From the NCBI GenBank assembly GCA_012735335.1, contig JAAYHO010000052.1, forward strand, positions 1-7,800: a DNA stretch of 7,800 nt. The letters are read 5' to 3'. Positions 1 to 6,600 of this stretch are shown one piece after another (position 1 is the first letter of the stretch; every line of letters begins with the position of its first letter). The notes beneath the pieces are model-generated. The model did not search any database, had not been told where the DNA came from, and saw nothing but the letters and a program-made list of their open reading frames with translations. This stretch comes from Gammaproteobacteria bacterium (GTDB lineage Bacteria; Pseudomonadota; Gammaproteobacteria; Pseudomonadales; Pseudomonadaceae). The translations under genes were made by a program, and so were the position numbers.

Positions 1-752
1 GCGGCCTGCGTCTGAATCCCCAGGTCAGCAGCTCCGACTGGCTGATTGCCGACCCAGCTCGCCCGTTCAGCCGCCTGGGTGAGTGGGACGCGAGCCAGGT
101 CGAGCAGGTGATGGATCAGATCTCCGGGTTCATGATCCATAACAACTGCGAGAACAGTGACTTTGAACTGTTCGACAGCATGCTGCAGCAGATAGAAACG
201 CGCTTCGGTTCGTTGCTGGAGCGGGTCGAGTGGGTCAGTCTGGGCGGTGGTATCCACTTTACCGGCGAGGGTTATCCGCTGGACAGACTATGCGCCCGCC
301 TCAAGGCTTTCTCCGAACGCTACGGTGTGCAGGTCTATCTGGAGCCGGGTGAGGCAGCCATCACCAACAGCACCTCACTGGAAGTGACGGTGCTGGATAC
401 GCTCTATAACGGCAAACAACTGGCCATTGTCGACAGCTCGATCGAAGCGCACATGCTGGATCTGCTGATCTACCGCGAGTCGGCGAAGATGGCGCCCTGC
501 GATGGTCCCCACGAATATATGGTCTGCGGCAAGTCTTGCCTGGCCGGGGATATCTTCGGTGAATTCCGCTTTGATCACGAGCTCAAGGTAGGTGATCGGC
601 TGTCCTTTATCGACGCAGCCGGTTACACAATGGTCAAGAAGAACTGGTTCAATGGCGTAAAAATGCCCTCCATTGCCGTACGCCAGCTCAACGGTGAGGT
701 TGAACTGGTGCGCGAGTTTGGATACGACGACTTTGAAAGCGGCCTCTCCTGA
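1..752 (+). CDS. nspC: Carboxynorspermidine/carboxyspermidine decarboxylase, 5' end cut off by the window
   Basis: PLP-dependent decarboxylase of the alanine-racemase fold (fold III), which converts carboxynorspermidine to norspermidine or carboxyspermidine to spermidine in the cytoplasm. The frame is open from base 3, giving 249 residues against about 370-380 for the family, so the N-terminal third, including the PLP-binding lysine, lies outside. The first in-frame ATG, at 108, is internal and not the start. Visible marks in order: HNNCEN near residue 43; a glycine-rich LGGGIHFT segment of the type that holds the PLP phosphate; YLEPGEA; VDSSIEAHMLDLL; CGKSCLAGD, whose Cys and Asp match the active-site residues given across the dimer in this fold; and AAGYTMVKKNWFNG near the end, with the cofactor-contacting Tyr. 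The dehydrogenase that makes its substrate follows after 41 bases, probably in the same operon. The family call is firm; whether the product is norspermidine or spermidine cannot be read from sequence. Confidence 0.93.
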   Translation, partial: GLRLNPQVSSSDWLIADPARPFSRLGEWDASQVEQVMDQISGFMIHNNCENSDFELFDSMLQQIETRFGSLLERVEWVSLGGGIHFTGEGYPLDRLCARLKAFSERYGVQVYLEPGEAAITNSTSLEVTVLDTLYNGKQLAIVDSSIEAHMLDLLIYRESAKMAPCDGPHEYMVCGKSCLAGDIFGEFRFDHELKVGDRLSFIDAAGYTMVKKNWFNGVKMPSIAVRQLNGEVELVREFGYDDFESGLS

Positions 753-782
753 GGTCATAGCCCATGCCCAAGGAGGCGTATA

Positions 783-787
783 GAGGA
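783..787 (+). promoter_or_regulatory. Ribosome binding site deciding the dehydrogenase start
   Basis: GAGGA lies 6 bases before the ATG at 794. A stronger-looking AAGGAGG at 770-776 is 17 bases from that ATG, which is too far to be ideal, and it falls inside the reading frame opened by the alternative ATG at 764. That upstream ATG has its own GAGG at 751-754, overlapping the nspC stop. The 794 start is preferred because it puts the nucleotide-binding strand right at the N-terminus, as in known homologues. Confidence 0.6.
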
Positions 788-793
788 AAAGTA

Positions 794-2029
794 ATGAAAA
801 GAAATGTTCTGATTATTGGTGCCGGAGGGGTTGCCCAGGTGGTTGCGCACAAATGTGCTCAACATAACGACATCCTGGGTAACATCCACATCGCCTCGCG
901 TACTGTCGAGAAGTGTCAGCAGATCGTCGACAGCGTGCGGGAAAAGGGCAGCCTGAAAACTGCCGGTGAATTGCAAGCCCATGCCCTGGACGCGCTTGAT
1001 GTTGAAGCGACCAAGGCTCTGATTGCCAAGACACAGTCGCAACTGGTCATCAACGTCGGATCACCTTTCATTAACATGTCGGTGCTGCAGGCCTGTATCG
1101 AGACCGGCGCCGCCTACCTCGACACCGCCATCCATGAAGATCCGGACAAGATCTGCGAGACGCCGCCGTGGTACGCCAACTACGAGTGGAAACGCCGCGA
1201 GCTGTGCGACGAGAACAAGGTCACCGCGATCCTCGGGGTCGGCTTCGATCCGGGCGTAGTGAATGCCTATGCGGCAGTGGGCATGGAGCACTTTGACAGC
1301 GTCAGTGATATCGACATCATCGATATCAACGCCGGCGACCATGGTCACTACTTCGCCACCAACTTCGACCCGGAAATCAACTTCCGTGAGTTTACCGGTC
1401 GGGTGTGGAGCTGGCAGAACAGCCAGTGGGTGCAGAACAAGATGTTCGAGATCAAGCGTACCGATGATCTGCCGGTCGTTGGTCAGCGCACCAGTTACAT
1501 GACCGGGCATGACGAGCTGCACTCGCTGTCGAAGAACCTGGACGTGCCGAATATCCGCTTCTGGATGGGCTTCGGTGAGCATTACATCAATGTGTTCACG
1601 GTGCTGAACAGCCTCGGGCTGTTGTCCGAGCAGCCGGTCACCACCGCCGAAGGGCTGGAAGTGGTGCCGCTGAAGGTGGTCAAGGCGGTGCTGCCCGACC
1701 CGGCCTCGCTGGCCCCCAACTACACCGGCAAGACCTGCATCGGTGACATCCTCAAGGGCAAGAAGGACGGCAAGGACAAGGAGATCTTCATCTACAACGT
1801 CGCCGACCACAAGCAAGCCTGGGAAGAAGTCGGCAGTCAGGGCATCTCCTATACTGCCGGTGTACCGCCGGTGGCTGCGGCGATCCTGATCGCCCAGGGC
1901 GTGTGGGATGTGCAGAAGATGGTCAACGTCGAAGAACTCGACTGCAGACCCTTCATCAATCTGCTCAACGAGATCGGCCTGCCGACCCGTATCAAGGATG
2001 AGGACGGTGATCGTCCGCTGAGTTACTGA
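794..2029 (+). CDS. Carboxynorspermidine/carboxyspermidine dehydrogenase (saccharopine dehydrogenase family)
   Basis: NADPH-dependent enzyme that reductively condenses L-aspartate 4-semialdehyde with 1,3-diaminopropane or putrescine, giving carboxynorspermidine or carboxyspermidine for the decarboxylase encoded just upstream. From 794 it has 411 residues, close to the roughly 414 of the Vibrio enzyme as I remember it. The N-terminus is a Rossmann strand with NVLIIGAGGVAQVVAHK (GxGGVA at residues 9-14) followed by IASRTVEKC. Other segments matching the family are NMSVLQACIETGAAYLDT, GVGFDPGVVNAYAA, NAGDHGHYFATNFDPE, RFWMGFGEHYINVF, LPDPASLAPNYTGKTCIG, FIYNVADH and GISYTAGVPPVAAA. An alternative ATG at 764 would add ten residues (MPKEAYRGKV) that do not fit the family N-terminus. 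The 41-base gap to nspC and the absence of a terminator between them suggest co-transcription. The family is firm; the preferred diamine is not determined. Confidence 0.93.
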   Translation: MKRNVLIIGAGGVAQVVAHKCAQHNDILGNIHIASRTVEKCQQIVDSVREKGSLKTAGELQAHALDALDVEATKALIAKTQSQLVINVGSPFINMSVLQACIETGAAYLDTAIHEDPDKICETPPWYANYEWKRRELCDENKVTAILGVGFDPGVVNAYAAVGMEHFDSVSDIDIIDINAGDHGHYFATNFDPEINFREFTGRVWSWQNSQWVQNKMFEIKRTDDLPVVGQRTSYMTGHDELHSLSKNLDVPNIRFWMGFGEHYINVFTVLNSLGLLSEQPVTTAEGLEVVPLKVVKAVLPDPASLAPNYTGKTCIGDILKGKKDGKDKEIFIYNVADHKQAWEEVGSQGISYTAGVPPVAAAILIAQGVWDVQKMVNVEELDCRPFINLLNEIGLPTRIKDEDGDRPLSY

Positions 2030-2040
2030 TCGGATCTCAC

Positions 2041-2097
2041 AAAAAACGTCATTGCGATGAGCCATGGATTGCCACGCCCTGCGGGCTCGCAATGACG
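2041..2097 (-). terminator. Possible intrinsic terminator for leftward (antisense) transcription
   Basis: On the minus strand, the 11-bp stem at 2047-2097 is followed directly by TTTTTT (complement of 2041-2046), the layout of a Rho-independent terminator. On the + strand the hairpin is followed by GAGCAGGGG with no U tract, so it should not efficiently end the dehydrogenase transcript by that mechanism. The 29-base loop is long, but an inner 4-bp stem could shorten it. No leftward gene lies to the right, so a role against antisense transcription is inference. Confidence 0.35.
2047..2097 (-). repeat. Dispersed palindromic intergenic repeat with perfect 11-bp arms
   Basis: CGTCATTGCGA at 2047-2057 is matched exactly by its reverse complement TCGCAATGACG at 2087-2097, with 29 bases between. 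A smaller stem, GCCC-TGC-GGGC, sits at 2076-2086. Read on the minus strand, the unit begins CGTCATTGCGAG and contains GTGGCAATCCATGG. From memory, I recognise this as the core of a short repeat scattered between genes in many unrelated bacteria. The arms end exactly at a run of six A at 2041-2046, so a leftward transcript would carry an 11-bp stem followed by six U. No transposase gene is present, so mobility is not shown. Confidence 0.75.
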
Positions 2098-2121
2098 GAG
2101 CAGGGGACGATGCGGTAATAT
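2092..2121 (+). promoter_or_regulatory. Weak candidate sigma-70 promoter for the glutamine-synthetase-like gene
   Basis: ATGACG at 2092-2097 matches TTGACA at four of six positions, and TAATAT at 2116-2121 matches TATAAT at four of six, with an 18-base spacer. The -35-like hexamer is formed by the right arm of the repeat. Such matches arise easily by chance, so this is only a candidate. AAGG at 2154-2157, nine bases before the ATG at 2167, is the likely ribosome binding site. Confidence 0.22.
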
Positions 2122-2166
2122 CGACACCTTTCCGGGCAGGTAGCTGTCGCAACAAGGTTCTTTCAC

Positions 2167-3513
2167 ATGACGTCCCTATCCGCAACGCCGTCGCTATCCG
2201 AGCGGTTGGCCGGCATTGCCGAGGTCGAATGCGTGATTCCCGATATGAACGGAATCCCGCGTGGCAAGCTGATCAATGCCCAGTCCTATATCCAGGGCCG
2301 TCGGGTGCAGATGGCCCATGGTGTGCTGGTGCAATGCCTGACCGGGGACTATCCCGAGCCGCGTTTCTACGGCTATGACGACAGCGACTTTCTGCTGCGC
2401 ACCATTCCCGGACAGCTGCACATCACCCCCTGGACGGCGAGCCCACGGGCGCTGGCGTTGTGTGAAGCGCTGGAAGCGGACGGTGCGCCGTCCCGGCTGT
2501 CCTCACGCAGCATGTTGCAGCGGGTGGTGGAGCGCTACGCGGCACGGGGCTGGGCGCCGAAGGTGGCGACGGAAATCGAGTTCTACCTGTTCGAGCAGAA
2601 TCCGGACGTCCAGCAGCCATTTCGCCCGCCAGTGGGGCTGGATGGTCGCCGCGAGGTGGGCAATCAGGCCTTTGCCGCTGGCTCGGCCCATGCGTTGCAG
2701 CCCTTCTTCACCGAGCTCAAGGCGAGCATGGCCGCCGTCGGCATCCCCTGTGAGGCGGTGCTGCACGAGATGGGCCTGAGCCAGTACGAGGTGAACTTCC
2801 TGCATGACGATCCGCTGCTGATCGCCGACCAGACCTTCCTGTTCAAGTTCATGTTGCATGAGATCGCCCTCAAGCATGGGCTGATCGCCGTATGCATGGC
2901 CAAGCCGCTGGCGAAGATGCCCGGCTCCTCCATGCATATTCACCAGAGCGTGGTGGATGGCAGCGGGCAGAATATCTTCACCGATCCGCACAGCCAGCAG
3001 GCCAGCGAGCTGTTCCAGTACTACCTCGGCGGGCTGCAGGCCGGACTTGGCGACCTGATCCTGCTGATGGCACCGAACGTCAACTCCTACCAGCGCTACT
3101 GCCATACCTACGCCTCGCCCAACAACCTGTGCTGGTCACAGGACAACCGCCGTACCGGGCTGCGGGTACCGACCAGCGAGCCGGATGCCCGGCGGGTGGA
3201 GAACCGGGTGCCGGGAGCCGATGCCAACCCCTATCTGGCGATCGCCGCCAGCCTGGCCGCAGGCCTGTACGGCATCGAACATGAACTGCGCCCGGACCTG
3301 CCCGCACAACGGGAGTTCGAGGTGCCGGACGACCTGCGTCTGAGCTGCACCGTACACCGCGCCCTGCGCCGCTTGCGCATCAGCGAGGTGGCCCGAGAGT
3401 TCTTCACCCCGGAATTCATCGAAGGCTATCTCGCTTGCAAGGAGCTGGAGCTGGAAAGCTTCATGGACGAGATCAGTCCGTGGGAAAGGCGCTATCTGGG
3501 CAGTCAGGTGTAG
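2167..3513 (+). CDS. Glutamine-synthetase-family enzyme, probable gamma-glutamylpolyamine synthetase (PuuA/Pau-like)
   Basis: ATP-dependent ligase that probably joins the gamma-carboxyl of glutamate to a primary amine such as putrescine, diaminopropane or spermidine, the first step of glutamylated polyamine breakdown. It has 448 residues, against about 450-472 for PuuA/Spu/Pau proteins. The N-terminal domain carries PDMNGIPRGKLI (about 25-36). The catalytic domain has TEIEFYLF (metal ligands Glu136, Glu138), HEMGLSQYEVNF (Glu201, Glu208), PGSSMHIHQS (His257), MAPNVNSYQRY, DNRRTGLRVP and RRVENRVPGADANPYL (Glu345), ending in SPWERRYL. The E-x6-E spacing at 201-208 and the 'GADANPYL' block fit PuuA better than true GlnA. 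Substrate is unproven: pseudomonads carry many such paralogues, some acting on other amines. The gene stands alone between two gaps of over 100 bases, downstream of polyamine-making genes. It is not the housekeeping ammonia-assimilating GlnA. Confidence 0.85.
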   Translation: MTSLSATPSLSERLAGIAEVECVIPDMNGIPRGKLINAQSYIQGRRVQMAHGVLVQCLTGDYPEPRFYGYDDSDFLLRTIPGQLHITPWTASPRALALCEALEADGAPSRLSSRSMLQRVVERYAARGWAPKVATEIEFYLFEQNPDVQQPFRPPVGLDGRREVGNQAFAAGSAHALQPFFTELKASMAAVGIPCEAVLHEMGLSQYEVNFLHDDPLLIADQTFLFKFMLHEIALKHGLIAVCMAKPLAKMPGSSMHIHQSVVDGSGQNIFTDPHSQQASELFQYYLGGLQAGLGDLILLMAPNVNSYQRYCHTYASPNNLCWSQDNRRTGLRVPTSEPDARRVENRVPGADANPYLAIAASLAAGLYGIEHELRPDLPAQREFEVPDDLRLSCTVHRALRRLRISEVAREFFTPEFIEGYLACKELELESFMDEISPWERRYLGSQV

Positions 3514-3516
3514 CCG

Positions 3517-3562
3517 ACTGCTGGCGGCAGTAATGCCCCTCGCGACACACAATGTCGCAGGG
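3517..3562 (+). other. Two adjacent hairpins after the glutamine-synthetase-like gene
   Basis: ACTGC-TGGCG-GCAGT at 3517-3531 forms a 5-bp stem that begins 3 bases after the stop codon. A second, stronger hairpin pairs CCCT-C-GCGACA (3537-3547, one bulged C at 3541) with TGTCGC-AGGG (3553-3562) around a CACAA loop, giving about ten pairs. Neither is followed by a U run on either strand, so this is not a canonical intrinsic terminator. It could stabilise the mRNA 3' end or mark a Rho-dependent end. The rest of the 107-base gap shows only a short palindrome, GGCAA-AG-TTGCC, at 3578-3589. Confidence 0.4.
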
Positions 3563-3620
3563 TGCTGGTAGGCTGTTGGCAAAGTTGCCCCTTTCTCTGG
3601 ACTGAACCAACGGAGCCCCC

Positions 3621-6600
3621 ATGCCACACGCCCAGGATCTGACCCCCGGTCTGATGATCATCCACGGTAACCGGCTGGAAAGCCTGCGTGAGCTGGTGGT
3701 CGACTGGCTGCGTGCCCATCCCCTTGCGCCGCTGGAGAACGAGGTGATGCTGGTGCAGAGTAACGGCATTGCCCAGTGGCTGCATATGGCGCTGGCGGCT
3801 GATCCGGAGCAGGGTGGTTGCGGGATTGCCGCTGCGGTGGATGTGCAGTTGCCCGCGCGTTTTCTGTGGGATGCTTACCGCAACGTGCTGGGCCGGGAAG
3901 CGGTGCCGGAAACCTCACCGTTGGACAAGCAGCCGCTGAGCTGGCGGTTGATGCGGCTGCTGCCAGCCTTGGCGGAGCAGCCCGAGTTTGCCCCGTTGCA
4001 GCGCTTTCTGGCGAATGATCCGGATTGCCGCAAGCGCTATCAGCTGGCCCAGCGGCTGGCGGATCTGTTTGACCAGTATCAGGTGTACCGGGCTGACTGG
4101 CTGAACGACTGGGCCGCCGGGCAGGACCGCATCGGCCTGGCTCGGGAGGGCCTGCGTCCCCTGGATGACGAGGAGCGCTGGCAACCGGCGCTGTGGCGGG
4201 CGGTGCTGGCGGATGTCGGTGCCGAGCGGCTGAGTGACAGCCGCGCCGGTATCCATCCGCGTTTTGTCGAGCATATGCTGGGTGTCGAACAGCGTCCGGT
4301 CATGCTGCCCCGGCGGGTGGTGGTGTTCGGCATCTCTTCCCTGCCGGCGCAGACGCTGGAGGCGTTGGCGGTGATCGGGCGTTTCAGCCAGGTGCTGCTG
4401 GCGGTGCTCAACCCCTGCCAGTACCACTGGGGCGATATCGTCGCCGATCAGGACCTGCTGCGGCACCAGTACCGTCGCCAGCAACGGCGGCCGGATGTGC
4501 CCCTGAGCCTGGATGCCAGCCAGCTGCATCAGCATGCCCATCCGCTGCTGGCGGCCTGGGGCAAGCAGGGGCGAGACTATATCAACCTGCTGGATCAGCA
4601 TGACGAACGGGCCAGTTATGAGTCCCGGTTTGCCGCGATCAACGGCGGGCGGGTGGATCTGTTCGAGGCACCCGCCGGGCAGACGCTGTTGCAACAGCTG
4701 CAGCAGGATATTCTCGAACTGCGCCCGCTGGCCGAATCCCGTGAGCTGTGGCCGCCGGTGGAGGCACAGGACGACTGCTCGCTGCGCTTTCAGGTCGCCC
4801 ACAGCCCCCAGCGGGAGGTGGAGATACTGCATGACCAGTTGCTGGATGCCTTTGGCCGCGACCCCACGCTCAGGCCTCGGGACGTGATCGTCATGGTGCC
4901 GGACGTCAACAGCTACGCCCCCCACGTGCAGGCGGTGTTCGGCCAATACGCAGCGGGTGATCCCCGGCATATACCCTTCACCCTGGCCGATCAGGGGCAG
5001 CGTGGTCAGCAGCCGCTGCTGATTGCCCTGGAGCACCTGCTGCGCTTGCCGGATAGCCGTCTGCCGGTCAGTGAAGTGCTCGACCTGCTGGATGTGCCGG
5101 CCCTGCGTCAGCGCTTTGCCCTGAGCGAGGCGGATGTGCCGACCCTGCGGGGCTGGATAGAAGGTGCCGGCATCCGCTGGGGGCTGGATCAGCAGCGCCG
5201 TGCCGCCCGGGGCCTGCCCGCCGGGCTGGAGGGCAACAGCTGGCGCTTCGGCCTGCGCCGCATGCTGCTGGGCTATGCCAGCGGTCCCGGTGCTGCCTGG
5301 GCCGGGGTCGAACCCTTTGATGAAGTGGGTGGGCTGGATGCAGCGCTGATCGGCCCGCTCAGCCAGTTGCTGGAACGCCTCGACCACCATGAGCAGGCGC
5401 TGGCCCGCCCGGCGGCACCGGGTGAGTGGGGTGAGCGGCTGCGCATGCTGCTGGCGGATTTCTTCAATGCCCAGACCGAGCAGGATCAGTTGCTGCTGGC
5501 GCAGTTGCAGGAGGGGCTCGAACATTGGCTGGAGCTGTGCGAATCGGTCGGGCTGGAAGAACAGCTGCCGCTGACGGTGGTGGCCGAGGAATGGCTGTCC
5601 AGTCTCGGTCAGGGCTCGCTGAGCCAGCGTTTTCTGGCCGGGGCGGTGAATATCTGCACCCTGATGCCGATGCGCGCCATCCCGTTCCGCCATGTCTGCC
5701 TGCTGGGCATGAATGATGGCGACTACCCCCGCGCCCAGCCGCCACTGGATTTTGATCTGATGGGCCAGGACTATCGGCCGGGCGACCGCTCCCGGCGCGA
5801 GGATGACCGCTATCTGCTGCTGGAGGCACTGCTGTCCGCCCGGGACTGCCTGAGCATCAGCTGGGTCGGGCGCAGCATCCGCGACAATACCGAGCGCCCT
5901 CCATCGGTGCTGATCGGCCAGTTGCGCGATCACCTGGAGGCGGGCTGGACTCTGGCTGGCGACGGCGACCTGCTGTCGGCGTTGACCACCGAACACCCGC
6001 TGCAACCCTTCAGCCGCCGTTACTTCAGCGGCGACGACCGACTGTTCAGCTATGCCGCCGAGTGGCGGGCGCTGCATGAGGGGGGGAGCAGCAGGCAGAT
6101 CGATACCCCGCTGGATCAATTGCCGCTGGTCGAGCCCATCGACCTGAGCCAGCTGCAGCGCTTTCTGCGCAATCCGGCGGAATATTTCTTCGGCTACCGG
6201 CTCAAGGTATTCCTGCGTGAGCAGGAAACCCTGACCGAGGACGATGAGCCCTTCACCCTCGATGGTCTGCAGCAATACCAGCTGCGGCAATGGCTGTTGG
6301 AGCAGGCGTTGCGCCACCCGCAGCAGGACTGGGATGAGCAGTTGCAACAGGCCGCTGCCCGGCTGCGGGCCCGGGGTGAAGTGCCCCTGGCCGGGTTTGC
6401 CCAGCTGGCGCTGGATCAGGTGTGTCAGCCGTTGGGCGAGCAACTGCAACGCTATGCCGGGCTGCTGCAGCGCTGGGATCAGCCGCTGGAGCAGGCATTG
6501 TTGCTGCAGGCGGATATTCCCGGTGTGCAGCTGCTCAGTGCGCTGGCCGGGTTACGGGGTAGCTCGCATGGCGAAGCGCTGGCGCGGATCAGCCTGGAGC

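Noticed and set aside
764..793. Upstream ATG adding ten residues to the dehydrogenase
   Set aside because: It has a possible GAGG site at 751-754, but the extension MPKEAYRGKV precedes a Rossmann strand that normally begins the protein, and GAGGA before 794 is well placed. Kept only as an alternative.
1..1000. Lower GC at the left end as a sign of gene transfer
   Set aside because: Hand counts gave 28/60 at 121-180 and 26/60 at 781-840 against 43/60 at 5221-5280, but GC rises gradually inside the dehydrogenase gene (41/60 at 1621-1680). There is no sharp boundary, integrase or direct repeat.
1061..2185. 374-codon open frame on the minus strand opposite the dehydrogenase
   Set aside because: It covers a clearly conserved gene and runs through the intergenic repeat. 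No family features are visible, so it is a shadow frame.
2064..2378. 104-codon + strand frame starting inside the repeat
   Set aside because: Its ATG lies in the repeat loop, no ribosome binding site was seen, and most of it overlaps the synthetase gene in another frame.
3577..3588. Sigma-54-like TGGC...TTGC before recC
   Set aside because: Only seven bases separate the GG and GC pairs instead of the ten that sigma-54 promoters require, and the central sequence is a simple palindrome.
3576..3604. TTGGCA as a -35 box for recC
   Set aside because: The hexamer matches five of six positions, but at 16-18 bases downstream there is only GGACTG-like sequence, with no acceptable -10 box.
3915..6449. 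844-codon open frame on the minus strand opposite recC
   Set aside because: recC on the + strand is certain from many conserved blocks. The antisense frame is low-complexity (Gln, Arg, Leu, His rich), shows no recognisable domain, and is the usual by-product of G/C-ending codons in a GC-rich gene.
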